Of a stretch of 64,000 nt of DNA, positions 9,043-17,903 are shown piece after piece. The stretch lies in NCBI RefSeq assembly GCF_026127265.1, contig NZ_WWFG01000001.1, positions 3,647,501 to 3,711,500 on the forward strand, given 5' to 3'. The notes below the pieces were generated by a model that saw nothing but the letters and a program-made list of their open reading frames with translations, was not told where the DNA came from and ran no database searches. Origin of the DNA: Nostoc sp. KVJ3 (GTDB lineage Bacteria > Cyanobacteriota > Cyanobacteriia > Cyanobacteriales > Nostocaceae). Within the stretch, counting starts at the first letter, position 1, and every line of letters starts with the position of its first letter. A program made the translations under genes and the position numbers.

Positions 9043-9324
9043 ATGAAATTCGATCAAAACAGTCCCCACAGCTATAGAACGATACCATCTTCGGACGTAG
9101 CTCCGCAGATTCATATTACCACCAATAATCATTACCACAATTATTACCCTTTTCCTTTTCTCCCCAATCCGCCACATCAGAGCCAGAGGAGTTTAGAAGA
9201 GACAGCTAGCACTGTCAAGATAATAAAGTCAGCAGTGTCAGCATTGTCAGCATTGTCAGCAGTACGAACAGCATTATTTGTTTGGCAATTATTGGTATAC
9301 CTATTTCATTCGTTAATGAAATAA
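9043..9324 (+). CDS. Small hypothetical protein upstream of cas10
   Basis: A 93-residue ORF with a weak AAGGA site 7 nt before ATG. The N-terminal half is rich in His, Asn, Tyr and Pro (TTNNHYHNYYPFPFLPNPP); the C-terminal third is a hydrophobic, probably helical segment (residues about 66-90, SALSALSAVRTALFVWQLLV) that could cross or bind a membrane. The repeated SALSAL partly reflects a short DNA repeat (TCAGCATTG). It is not a recognised family. It is 139 bp before cas10 in the same direction, separated by a terminator-like hairpin, so it may be a CRISPR neighbour or an accidental ORF. Confidence 0.4.
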   Translation: MKFDQNSPHSYRTIPSSDVAPQIHITTNNHYHNYYPFPFLPNPPHQSQRSLEETASTVKIIKSAVSALSALSAVRTALFVWQLLVYLFHSLMK

Positions 9325-9421
9325 TACTCTGTTGAGCAAACTGGAAGTACATCTAAACTGAGCTTTAATTTGCACTAAAGTTAGGTGTGAGTAAATCTTC
9401 CAAAGATCACTAGTCGTCAAA

Positions 9422-9446
9422 AAGGACACCTTTCAAGGGTGTCCTT
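9422..9446 (+). terminator. Strong hairpin just before cas10
   Basis: A perfect 9-bp stem, AAGGACACC with GGTGTCCTT, closes a 7-nt loop and is followed by AATTTT. It lies 17 nt before the cas10 ATG (9464). It could end transcription from the small ORF or act as a leader hairpin on the cas transcript. Confidence 0.6.
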
Positions 9447-9463
9447 AATTTTCAAAGGTCATC

Positions 9464-11776
9464 ATGAACGATTCTCGTACACGCACAATTACTGCACTAG
9501 CCTGGTGTCTTGCTTGGAGCAAAAATAACGATCGCATTCAAGATAAACTCAGTACTTTGCATCAAATACGACAGACACTTAAAGATGATCAGGATGTGCC
9601 GGAAAGTATAAAATCTGTTGTTACACAAGCACAACAACTTTATGATATTCCAGAGAAGTATTTCCCCAACACACTCAAAGACTTAGAGAAAGATTATCAA
9701 GACCTTTGGAACGATAAAACGCCCATTGGCTTAGTTTATGGTGGTGCGACAAAGATTAAACAATACGTTTTTGAAGCTGCTAAACTCAACGATATTCGAG
9801 GCGCTTCGGCACTTCTCGATCGGATCAATCTTGACGATCTTCCTGGATTTTTCGGTGATGGTAGCCATGTAAGGCGTATACATAAATGGCTTATTAATAA
9901 TGAATTTGCGGATTTAACCAAAGCACTCATCCCAGAACTGATTATCTACTCTACAGGTGGAAGTATTCTTGCTTTTTGCCCTGCCGCATTTACTGACAAA
10001 CTCGCCAATGCAATTGAAAAACGCTACACTCACGAAACTCTGACTGCCAACTCCTGTGCTGTTGGTGACACTTTCCGCCTTTTAGAATTCCGGTTCGGGT
10101 TGCTGCAAAACCCAATTGAAAATACGCTATGGCTTGAAGAATACAGGAAAAAACCAAATAATCCCATTATTAAAGCTTATTTTGACCAATCAAGTGAATC
10201 TGACCCAGAAAAGAAATTTTGGCAACGCAAGAATTTTAACGAACTTGTGGGAAAACTTGCCAACCAATTTACCCACCGCCGCAACGGAAATGCATCACCA
10301 AAGACAGAACGTCCGAGTCGTTCCTACCCGCCGATGTTTGAAACTCATCCCTACTTGCAACGGGATGAAACTGATAATCGATCTGCTGTGGCAGAAACGA
10401 ATTTACCGGGAACGCCTAGTTTTTCTGATGCCCTAGCACGAAAAGTCATCGTCGGACAGCACAGCAAACGCGATGGACTGCGACAAGGATGGTATGATGA
10501 AAAATTTGGATTTTGCCGAAAGTCAGGGAAAAAGGAGTTATGGAAACCTGGCTATTTCCCCAGTTGGGTGACAAGGTTTCGACAATTCCTAGAAGGTGAA
10601 AATCACGAAGGTTCAGGATGCTTAGAGGAATATTATCGAGTAACAGAAGGCTCTCCAGTCACACAAGCTCTTTCTTTACGAGAAATTGGTAACGTTAGCA
10701 CACCTCGCGGCTTTGTGGGTTATATTTACGCCGATGGCAACAATATGGGTGGCTACCTCCGCCAGCACATCCGCACACCAGAAAAATACCGCGAGTTTAG
10801 TGAACAAGTTTTGAAGGCAACGCAGAATTCTGTTTACATTGCCCTAAAAAAACATCTTAAACCCCGCCAACTCAATCATCTCACTGATCCAGATAACGCT
10901 TATCGTAATGGACAGTGGATTTATCCTTTTGAAATTATTACCATTGGTGGCGATGATGTGTTGTTAATCGTACCTGCGGATAAAGCCTTAGATATTGCCA
11001 AAAGCATAGGTGAAGAATTTGAACGAGAAATATTAAAATCACCAGGATTTAGGCTCAACACACCCTACGACCCTGAAAAAGTCCACCGCTACCAAGGGGA
11101 AAAACCATCTGAGTATACATACCAGTGTGAATTAAGTATGTCCGCAGGTGTGCTGATAACTGCCGAAAATACACCCATTTACTACGCAGAAGAACTTACC
11201 AATCAACTGCTGAAATCATCGAAGAAACTCGCTAAAGACCTAAAACGTGACTATCAGTACTACGGTGGAACGGTTGATTTTTTAGCATTAAAAGCCGTAA
11301 CAATGATTGCGTCAAATATTAAAGATTTCCGCGAAGAAGGATTAACAAAAGATAATCTCAAGTTCTACGCTTCACCTTATACCCTTCATGAACTAGGAGG
11401 GTTATTGCAGACTGTGGAAGTACTCAAAAAAGCTAATTTTCCGAAATCGCAACTATATCAAATTCGTAGTTTGTTAGAAAGAGGTAAACATACTGCTATC
11501 TTAAATTATCGCTATTTCCGAGTACGACTGCAACAAGGACAAAACGAACTAGAAACTGACTTTGAGAAGGCATGGTGTAAACCAAAAGATGAAACTAATC
11601 ACGGTAATCTTGCTCCGTGGATGTCCAGAAAATCAAAAGAATCTGATGCAGATGCAGAAAAAACTATCTATGAAACTATTTGGCGTGACTTGGTAGATTT
11701 ATACCCGTTTCTAATAGAAAAGGAGCAAACACCAGCTAATCAAGGGGAACAGCAAGAACAAGGAGTAAACCAATGA
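9464..11776 (+). CDS. cas10: Cas10, large subunit of the type III-D effector, GGDD cyclase
   Basis: A 770-residue Cas10. The second palm domain carries IGGDD at residues 494-498, the active site that makes cyclic oligoadenylates when target RNA is bound, and a partner motif ADGNNMGGYL begins near residue 423. I see no HD motif in the N-terminal part, which starts directly with a helical segment, so DNase activity by the usual HD domain is not expected; loss of HD is typical of subtype III-D. The ATG has AAAGG 5 nt upstream. It overlaps the next gene by ATGA, the first of a chain of tight junctions through 17894. No CARF-domain effector for the second messenger is visible nearby. Confidence 0.95.
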   Translation: MNDSRTRTITALAWCLAWSKNNDRIQDKLSTLHQIRQTLKDDQDVPESIKSVVTQAQQLYDIPEKYFPNTLKDLEKDYQDLWNDKTPIGLVYGGATKIKQYVFEAAKLNDIRGASALLDRINLDDLPGFFGDGSHVRRIHKWLINNEFADLTKALIPELIIYSTGGSILAFCPAAFTDKLANAIEKRYTHETLTANSCAVGDTFRLLEFRFGLLQNPIENTLWLEEYRKKPNNPIIKAYFDQSSESDPEKKFWQRKNFNELVGKLANQFTHRRNGNASPKTERPSRSYPPMFETHPYLQRDETDNRSAVAETNLPGTPSFSDALARKVIVGQHSKRDGLRQGWYDEKFGFCRKSGKKELWKPGYFPSWVTRFRQFLEGENHEGSGCLEEYYRVTEGSPVTQALSLREIGNVSTPRGFVGYIYADGNNMGGYLRQHIRTPEKYREFSEQVLKATQNSVYIALKKHLKPRQLNHLTDPDNAYRNGQWIYPFEIITIGGDDVLLIVPADKALDIAKSIGEEFEREILKSPGFRLNTPYDPEKVHRYQGEKPSEYTYQCELSMSAGVLITAENTPIYYAEELTNQLLKSSKKLAKDLKRDYQYYGGTVDFLALKAVTMIASNIKDFREEGLTKDNLKFYASPYTLHELGGLLQTVEVLKKANFPKSQLYQIRSLLERGKHTAILNYRYFRVRLQQGQNELETDFEKAWCKPKDETNHGNLAPWMSRKSKESDADAEKTIYETIWRDLVDLYPFLIEKEQTPANQGEQQEQGVNQ

Positions 11777-12531
11777 TTTATCTGAATGCACTTCCTCAAA
11801 GAGTATCTGAACATTGGTCAGTGAGTGCAATTATTGATACCGCTTTGTGTGTTGGTGCAGGTGGCTCATCTGGCTCACTTGCAGATAAACCCATTGTCCG
11901 CAATGCCCAAGGACAACTGCTGATTCCTGGTTCTCAAATTAAAGGTAGGCTACGCCACGAATGTGAAAAACTCGCACGGGCGTTAGGCTGGCAAATTTTT
12001 TATGCACCAATAGCAACAGAACTTTGTCCAAATGAAGGTCAAGTTTGTAGCGAATTTAGAGAAATATATCAAGTTAGTGGCTACAAAGGCTACCACTGTG
12101 TTGTCTCACAAATCTTTGGCGATCCAATCTTACCATCCCGCATAATTGTGGATGATTTTACCTGTGTAACACCAAAAGACGAACTACTAGAAGTTTTGCG
12201 CCCTGGTGTCACCATCAACCGCCGTCGCCGCACTGCTGAAGAAAATAAACTCTATCTGCTAGAAACATCTCCTGCGAATGCCCAGTTGGAATTTAAGGGT
12301 GATATTTACTTACAGTCCCCCTTTCAATCTCACAGTCCTGACTTAGCAAAGCCCTTAATTTTTGCCGCCTTACGTCGCATCTATGCTTTGGGAGGCAGTA
12401 AATCAACAGGTTTGGGATGGTTGCATTGGGAGAATTTACCGACGTTATCTTCTGATGACGCAATATGGTCTAGCTTGGATGCCAAGCAGTATCTAGCAAA
12501 TCATCAAGTTTCAGTCGGTGGTGCAGCATGA
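11773..12531 (+). CDS. Cas7-like RAMP (Csm3-type) of the III-D complex
   Basis: A 252-residue RAMP protein, the first of four Cas7-like proteins in the operon. The N-terminal half has the PIVRNAQGQLLIPGSQIKGR stretch typical of Csm3/Cmr4 backbone subunits, and the C-terminus has a glycine-rich LGGSKSTGLGWL loop that contacts crRNA in relatives. The protein should form part of the crRNA-binding backbone; whether the target-cleaving Asp is the one in SLADKP is a guess. Its ATG overlaps the cas10 stop codon, and its own stop overlaps csx10, indicating translational coupling. Confidence 0.88.
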   Translation: MIYLNALPQRVSEHWSVSAIIDTALCVGAGGSSGSLADKPIVRNAQGQLLIPGSQIKGRLRHECEKLARALGWQIFYAPIATELCPNEGQVCSEFREIYQVSGYKGYHCVVSQIFGDPILPSRIIVDDFTCVTPKDELLEVLRPGVTINRRRRTAEENKLYLLETSPANAQLEFKGDIYLQSPFQSHSPDLAKPLIFAALRRIYALGGSKSTGLGWLHWENLPTLSSDDAIWSSLDAKQYLANHQVSVGGAA

Positions 12532-13826
12532 AGCGAATTGAACTGACCATCACAGCATTATCACCCTTGGCAATTGGTCGGCAAAAACCAGGTGGTTCTA
12601 TCAACGAGGTCGAACAATACATTCCAGGTTCGGTGTTGCGTGGTGCGATCGCTAAATATATCCTACACCGTGCTGGAATGGAACTCGAAAATCTAGCAGC
12701 GAATGGCGGTGACTTTGCAGAGTTATTTTTGGAAGAAAACCCAGCCATCTTTCAAAATGCTTACCCCGCAGTTGCTAAAGTAGGCAGTAAGTATCAAATA
12801 CTAAATAATACTATCAAAGTTTTACCCGCAACTGCTGTTAGTTCTAAAGCAAATCCAGGCTTTTTACATAAAGGGCATGGTGTATTTGATACATTAATTG
12901 ATTCGTTTTGCGCTGAACAATTTAACCATCCCTATGACCCCAGTAGTTTGAAAGCATTAGAAGACGGGGTAGACCCGCGAGTTGAAGCCTACAATTCCTT
13001 GTATAGCAAACATGACCAGCATTACTGCACCCATACTGCTACAAGTCGTCTGTTAACGCGGGTTGGCATCAATCGTTATCGTGCTACATCTAGTGATGAT
13101 ATTTTATACAGTATTGAGGTTCTGAATGAAGCGTTTTCCACTTTAAATAAGGGCAAAAATAAAGAATGGAGTAACTACGTCTATCGTGGTTATGTTAACG
13201 TTCCTGATAACTCGTTAGGCAAAAAACTCACTAATTTTATCAACGATAATTCTGAAGTTTTTCGGCTCGGTGGTTCAGTATCGCGAGGGTTGGGTAAAGT
13301 CAAAATTACTGCCAAAGAAATTCCACTTCCTGATGATATTCCTAGTCGCATTGATGCATTTAATCAAGCGTTGCAGATACGCTGGCAACATTGGTCTGAT
13401 GCATTTGGCGAACCTAACCCAATGAGCAATACTCTTACAGAGTCACTTCGCGATCGCACTTTTTTTACACTCAACTTGCACTCAGATGCAATTTTGACTG
13501 AAGATTGGCAGCGTACCACAGTAATTTCACGAGAAATGTTCAAGGAGTTTGCGGTTGTAGAAGACCCTAGCTTACAACTCCACACTGCTTATAGTAGTTA
13601 CAGTTACAGTTCGGGTTGGAATAGCGCTTGGGGTTTGATGAAAGATGTTGAACTTGTAACTAATAAAGGGTCAGTTTATTTATTTAGTACTCAAAATCGG
13701 CAGATGTGGGAGGATGCACTCTCTAACTTAGAGTGGCGGGGTGTAGGCGATCGCACCAGCGAAGGGTTTGGACAGGTGGAAATTTGCAACGAGTTTCATC
13801 AAATATTTCGGGAGTGTGCAGTATGA
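12528..13826 (+). CDS. csx10: Csx10, Cas5-group RAMP of subtype III-D
   Basis: A 432-residue protein starting MKRIELTITALSPLAIGRQ, with the YIPGSVLRGAIA segment near residue 42 and a glycine-rich FRLGGSVSRGLGKVKI loop near residue 245. These are the marks I associate with Csx10, the Cas5-like subunit that caps the 5' tag of crRNA and defines subtype III-D. The C-terminal half (from about residue 290) is a second RAMP-like region ending WRGVGDRTSEGFGQVEI, again with a G-rich loop. ATGA overlaps join it to both neighbours. Confidence 0.88.
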   Translation: MKRIELTITALSPLAIGRQKPGGSINEVEQYIPGSVLRGAIAKYILHRAGMELENLAANGGDFAELFLEENPAIFQNAYPAVAKVGSKYQILNNTIKVLPATAVSSKANPGFLHKGHGVFDTLIDSFCAEQFNHPYDPSSLKALEDGVDPRVEAYNSLYSKHDQHYCTHTATSRLLTRVGINRYRATSSDDILYSIEVLNEAFSTLNKGKNKEWSNYVYRGYVNVPDNSLGKKLTNFINDNSEVFRLGGSVSRGLGKVKITAKEIPLPDDIPSRIDAFNQALQIRWQHWSDAFGEPNPMSNTLTESLRDRTFFTLNLHSDAILTEDWQRTTVISREMFKEFAVVEDPSLQLHTAYSSYSYSSGWNSAWGLMKDVELVTNKGSVYLFSTQNRQMWEDALSNLEWRGVGDRTSEGFGQVEICNEFHQIFRECAV

Positions 13827-14302
13827 CAAATTTGACTGAACAGCAACAAAAACTTCAGAAGCAAAGAGAAATACAACATAAAGAACTCAAAATTCAAAAA
13901 GAAATTCGCCAAATTGAAGATGATTTAGTCATAGCTATTGAGAAAATTCTAGATCGTCAAGACTCATGTAAGAATTTAGAAGAAGCACAATATCGTAATT
14001 TAATGCATGTTGCTGATACGACTGAGAGTACCGAAGTCATTAAAAACTTTTTACGTTACCAGTTAGGCAGAGATAATAAGTGGGGAGAAGGAGAAAATTC
14101 ACTAGCGGAAAAAATTATTCGTGATATTGATAATTCACTTTATACCAAAGCTAAAGAAATAGTTAATAAGGTGAAATATACCGAAAAACTTAAATTTGTT
14201 TGGCTGGAATTAACTCGCCGTTATCTTGGTTACGGGTCACGCCGTCTCAAATATTTGAAAGCTGCCAAAAAATCAAAATCTAATAATAATCAAGATAAAT
14301 AA
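13823..14302 (+). CDS. Putative small subunit (Cas11 / Csm2-like)
   Basis: A 159-residue, almost entirely helical, highly charged protein. I start it at ATG 13823, which overlaps the csx10 stop and has GGAG 9 nt upstream; a longer frame reaching back to 13733 lies inside csx10 and is not credible. Residues 5-50 form a Lys/Glu/Gln coiled coil; residues 75-145 (TEVIKNFLRYQLGRDN, KFVWLELTRRYLGYGSRRL) resemble the helical body of Csm2-type small subunits. Its position after csx10 is where the III-D small subunit normally sits. Small subunits line the target RNA channel. Family membership is inferred mostly from position and fold pattern. Confidence 0.65.
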   Translation: MTNLTEQQQKLQKQREIQHKELKIQKEIRQIEDDLVIAIEKILDRQDSCKNLEEAQYRNLMHVADTTESTEVIKNFLRYQLGRDNKWGEGENSLAEKIIRDIDNSLYTKAKEIVNKVKYTEKLKFVWLELTRRYLGYGSRRLKYLKAAKKSKSNNNQDK

Positions 14303-14332
14303 TATTTTTTTAGTATTTAGCAGGTAAACACT

Positions 14333-15271
14333 ATGTTTGAAATCTTTAAGAATCGTCTACAAATTATCGGTATTCTCGAAACTGTTACAGCTTTAAGAAT
14401 CAGTGCTGGACGTTCCACAGAACCAATAGGCTCGGATTTACCAGTTATCAAAGATGCTTTAGGTAGACCTCTAATACCAGGTTCGAGTTTCAAAGGTGCA
14501 TTACGTTCACGACTGGAAAGTTTTTTGCGCGGAATTCATCTTGATTTTGCTGCCAACCCAGCCCAAGAAACAGATTGGTCAATTCCTCCAGATATGATGT
14601 CTGAATTTAAAGAGCAAATCAAAAATTTAAAGCCACAAGAGAAAGAGGAAGAATTACATAATTTTATTATCAATAAAACTGATTTAGTTTCTTCGCTATT
14701 TGGTTCACCTTGGCTAGCAAGCAAATTCCAAATTCGTGATTTAACAGTAAGTGACCCTGAAGAAAATTGGTTTGGGCAGTATCAAGAACGCGATGGCGTT
14801 GCCATTGATAGAGATACTGAAACTGCTGGTGATGGTAAACTTTATGACTTTCAAGTTGTACCTGCGGGGACTCCATTTATATTTCGCTCAGTTATTGAAA
14901 ATGCTGAAGAATGGGAATTAGGGATGTTGATGATTGGCTTGCACCAGTTTCAAACTGAACAAGTTCCCCTTGGTGGTGGACGTTCTCGTGGATTGGGAGT
15001 TGTCAAGCTCATAATTAATGATATGAACTGGGTTGATGTCCGAAATGAAAATTATAAACGAGATAAAAATTACAAACCGCAAACAGACCCACAGAAAGTA
15101 AAAAATTATCTCAAAGCTTTGATTGATAGCAACCCTAACCCAACTTCTCCCTATATTGATGCCCAACCTTTAAAAAAAGCTTGGGCGGACACTTTTATTA
15201 ATCACCTTTCTAGCGAACTGCATAAGCGCACCAATACCACAGCAACTTCTTCCAATCAAAATCATGCATAA
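14333..15271 (+). CDS. csx7: Cas7-like RAMP, Csx7/Csm3 group
   Basis: A 312-residue RAMP. The N-terminal section TALRISAGRSTEP, then GSDLPVIKDALGRPLIPGSS and FKGALRSR, is characteristic of the Csx7-type proteins used as Cas7 subunits in subtype III-D. The Asp of GSD sits where Csm3 has its target-RNA cleaving residue, so this may be a slicing subunit (inference). A second conserved stretch RDGVAIDRDTETA near residue 155 and the glycine-rich LGGGRSRGLGVVKL loop near residue 215 follow. It begins 30 bp after the small-subunit gene and overlaps the next gene by 8 bp. Confidence 0.85.
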   Translation: MFEIFKNRLQIIGILETVTALRISAGRSTEPIGSDLPVIKDALGRPLIPGSSFKGALRSRLESFLRGIHLDFAANPAQETDWSIPPDMMSEFKEQIKNLKPQEKEEELHNFIINKTDLVSSLFGSPWLASKFQIRDLTVSDPEENWFGQYQERDGVAIDRDTETAGDGKLYDFQVVPAGTPFIFRSVIENAEEWELGMLMIGLHQFQTEQVPLGGGRSRGLGVVKLIINDMNWVDVRNENYKRDKNYKPQTDPQKVKNYLKALIDSNPNPTSPYIDAQPLKKAWADTFINHLSSELHKRTNTTATSSNQNHA

Positions 15272-16280
15272 GCGATTTGTTAACCACTGCACACTTGACC
15301 TGACAATTATTCCAGATGGCCCTATTTTGATTAAATCTGGTCGAGAAGGTGCAGACCCCACTAAACCCCAGATGGAATTTGTCGAAACTTTCCATGCTGG
15401 CGGACGCACAATTTATCTTCCTGGCAGTTCCCTCAAAGGTGCAATTCGCGCCCACGCAGAACGTATTGTGAGAACGGTAGGTCATCCTGAATATGAAAAA
15501 CCATCTGACTCGAAACTTATTTGGGCGAACAATCCGTTGGATACTGATAAATACGATTATTTATATGAAAATCCTCAAGCTGAACAAGGAGTAAAAAAGA
15601 AATTATCCGCACCAAGAATATACAAAGAATCATCCTTCACCGATCAGATATTTGGCAATATTGCGATCGCCAGCCGTTTCCGTATTCAAGATGCTTATCC
15701 TGATACCTCAGTACCAGTAAAAATCGAAGAACGTAATGGTGTCGCCATTGATAGAGTATTTGGTTCGGTAGCACACGGGCCTTTTGATTATCAAGTTTGC
15801 ACCAGTGGCGCGTTTAAAACCAAAATCCACCTAAAAAACTTTTCGCTGGCACAGTTAGGATTAATTGCACTTGTGTTACGTGACTTAGATGCAGGCTGGT
15901 TTGGCATTGGGTTTGCGAAATCACGGGGGTTGGGTATAGTTCGCCTAGAGTACAACAGCGCTATTGTGCAGTACCCAGGTTGCATATTGCGCGACAAGCA
16001 AATTTACTCATTTGGCAGTTCAACGCCGTGGGATAAGGTTTATCTTTTAGGGGCTGGAGAATTTTTACGAGGTGATAACGGCAATCCTTATAATTTCCCA
16101 ATTAACGACCAAGAAAAACAAGAAGTAAAAGATATTTCACCAACAGCAATGGATTTTAACTTTGGCGTACAACTGCGTTGGGAAGGTGATGGTAAAAATG
16201 GTGTCCCAGATTTATTTACCAAAGCTGTTGCTGCTTGGAGTAAGTTGCTGCAAACTGGAGGTGCGGTATGTGCTTCGTAG
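15264..16280 (+). CDS. Cas7-like RAMP, third of four
   Basis: A 338-residue RAMP with the same plan as the preceding protein: GPILIKSGREGADPTKP, then TIYLPGSSLKGAIRAHAERI, a central NGVAIDRVFGSVAHG segment near residue 165 and a FAKSRGLGIVRLEY loop near residue 220. The repeated NGVAIDR element in both proteins argues for ancient tandem duplication. The Asp equivalent to the catalytic one (GAD) is present. A backbone role in the III-D complex is expected. It overlaps its neighbours by 8 and 13 bp. Confidence 0.85.
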   Translation: MHKRFVNHCTLDLTIIPDGPILIKSGREGADPTKPQMEFVETFHAGGRTIYLPGSSLKGAIRAHAERIVRTVGHPEYEKPSDSKLIWANNPLDTDKYDYLYENPQAEQGVKKKLSAPRIYKESSFTDQIFGNIAIASRFRIQDAYPDTSVPVKIEERNGVAIDRVFGSVAHGPFDYQVCTSGAFKTKIHLKNFSLAQLGLIALVLRDLDAGWFGIGFAKSRGLGIVRLEYNSAIVQYPGCILRDKQIYSFGSSTPWDKVYLLGAGEFLRGDNGNPYNFPINDQEKQEVKDISPTAMDFNFGVQLRWEGDGKNGVPDLFTKAVAAWSKLLQTGGAVCAS

Positions 16281-16840
16281 GGGTAAATCAGCAACCGCTA
16301 TCTGCGGAAGAATTAATTAAATTACTTCAAACACTCTCAACTCCACCCAGTTATTACTTTTTACGCTGGGCGCATCGGGTGGGAGGGTTTTGGCGACTAG
16401 GTTCGGAAGATTCTGAATATTCTAGTTTGGAAGATGATATACGCGATCGCCTACAACAAAATCCCATCAATCTGCAACCAAATCCTGTCAAAAATTCTAC
16501 CCCCAAACAACCTGATGAAACTTTCCCCAGCCCACAAGGACAGTTATTTAATTCAATATTAGAAGTACGTTGGCAGCAAAAGCAAGGAAAATATCAAGTG
16601 TTACTTCTCAGTTCCCAAGATGAAGCAGCCATTTTTAAGCCTCAAGATGAGCAATATAATTTTCATGCCATTAAAGGTAATTGGGAAATTTTAGAGCAAA
16701 ATGCCTTATTGCATTCAGCCACAGAAACTCGCTTTCCTAAAGGTTTAAATTCTGAAGATATAAAAAATATTGCTCAAAGATATTTTCGGAATAAAGACAC
16801 TGCTACGGTTCACTTTGTTGCACTAACGATTAAAAATTAG
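16268..16840 (+). CDS. csx19: Csx19/all1473-like protein specific to subtype III-D
   Basis: A 190-residue protein with no RAMP glycine loop. It sits between the third and fourth Cas7-like genes, the slot occupied by the all1473-type gene in Nostoc III-D operons; I am not certain whether it belongs to the Csx19 (TIGR03984) family proper. Visible features are an aromatic stretch PPSYYFLRWAHRVGGFWRLG near residues 27-45, a Pro/Asn-rich linker near 70-90, and a compact alpha/beta C-terminal half. Its role is unknown; in related complexes Csx19 is a structural subunit. The start lies within the end of the previous gene and the stop is 1 bp from the next ATG. Confidence 0.6.
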   Translation: MCFVGVNQQPLSAEELIKLLQTLSTPPSYYFLRWAHRVGGFWRLGSEDSEYSSLEDDIRDRLQQNPINLQPNPVKNSTPKQPDETFPSPQGQLFNSILEVRWQQKQGKYQVLLLSSQDEAAIFKPQDEQYNFHAIKGNWEILEQNALLHSATETRFPKGLNSEDIKNIAQRYFRNKDTATVHFVALTIKN

Positions 16841-16841
16841 C

Positions 16842-17894
16842 ATGGCTAACAATTCCTCCCGTTCTCAAAATTTTGGTGGCTCAAATCAAGAACGCGGCCC
16901 CAGACCATACGATTTTGTTTATTTTCTTAACAAACCAGCAACTTCAAATAGTCCTCCCGGACACCATAAATATTTACCTAACCATTTACATGGCACTTTA
17001 TTTCTTACCCTAAAAGTTCAGACATCACTGCACATTTCAACTGGTGTAGTGCTGATGGGAAGTGATATTAATCGAGAAAACATTCCTTTAATCAAAACAA
17101 TGGTTCAAGGGAATGACAACGAACTATTAATTCAAGGTAGTTCTTTAAAAGGTTGTATCCGTTCAGTTTATGAAGCAATTACTAATAGTCGTGTGGGAGT
17201 CAAGCCCAAAAACCCTAATGAATACCCCAAAGAACGTCTACCAGCCACTGATAAAAACCAACTTTGTCCTACTAGTATAGTTTTTGGTGCATCTGGGGAA
17301 AAATGGGGATGGCAAGGGCTGATAACAATTCAGGATGCTCATTGTGAAGTGAGAGGTTTTGAAGTTGGTTTTATGCCTAATCTTTGGAGACCAAGACCGG
17401 ATGAAAATCAGGCATATTATGACGAGAGGAAAACCGTAGGTTGGAAGTTTTATTACAATATGAAAAATTCTATTGACAAAGGTTTAGATAATGGTATTCC
17501 TGTCCAAGTAGCATTTAGAAATGACGAATTTAGCACTCAAGTAAATTTTAGAAATCTCAAGCCAGAAGAATTAGGAACTTTATTGATTGCTTTGGGACAA
17601 GATAAAAACTATCCTCTAGTCTTAAAAGTTGGTGCCGGTAAGCCGATTGGGATGGGGAGTATGAGCGTAGACATCACTGAAGCTGAAATCCTTCAAAATC
17701 AAGCTGATTTACATAATCGCTATACGTCTTTGGCTCTACCAGAGAATCAAGTTTTAACTGATGAATCGCTCAATGTTTTCATTCAAAATAAAATTCAACA
17801 AGCACATGAAGTATTAATTGAACAAACTCAATTAAAAAAACTATCAGAAATTCTCAGTCCTTCTACTAATCGTATCCCTCACGAAAGTTATTAA
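16842..17894 (+). CDS. Cas7-like RAMP, TIGR03986/Csm5-group
   Basis: A 350-residue RAMP. After a 45-residue Pro-rich, low-complexity start (RPYDFVYFLNKPATSNSPPG) comes a RAMP fold with LKVQTSLHISTGVV, ELLIQGSSLKGCIRSVYEAI near residue 100 and KVGAGKPIGMGSMSVDI near residue 265. The arrangement matches the TIGR03986-type RAMP found last in III-D operons. It probably caps or extends the 3' side of the crRNA complex (inference from the family). The gene starts 1 bp after csx19 and is followed after 9 bp by an unrecognised gene. Confidence 0.82.
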   Translation: MANNSSRSQNFGGSNQERGPRPYDFVYFLNKPATSNSPPGHHKYLPNHLHGTLFLTLKVQTSLHISTGVVLMGSDINRENIPLIKTMVQGNDNELLIQGSSLKGCIRSVYEAITNSRVGVKPKNPNEYPKERLPATDKNQLCPTSIVFGASGEKWGWQGLITIQDAHCEVRGFEVGFMPNLWRPRPDENQAYYDERKTVGWKFYYNMKNSIDKGLDNGIPVQVAFRNDEFSTQVNFRNLKPEELGTLLIALGQDKNYPLVLKVGAGKPIGMGSMSVDITEAEILQNQADLHNRYTSLALPENQVLTDESLNVFIQNKIQQAHEVLIEQTQLKKLSEILSPSTNRIPHESY

Positions 17895-17903
17895 TTAAAT
17901 AAC

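Noticed and set aside
13733..13822. Longer start for the small-subunit gene
   Set aside because: The extra residues lie inside csx10 in another frame; ATG 13823 has a ribosome site and an ATGA overlap.
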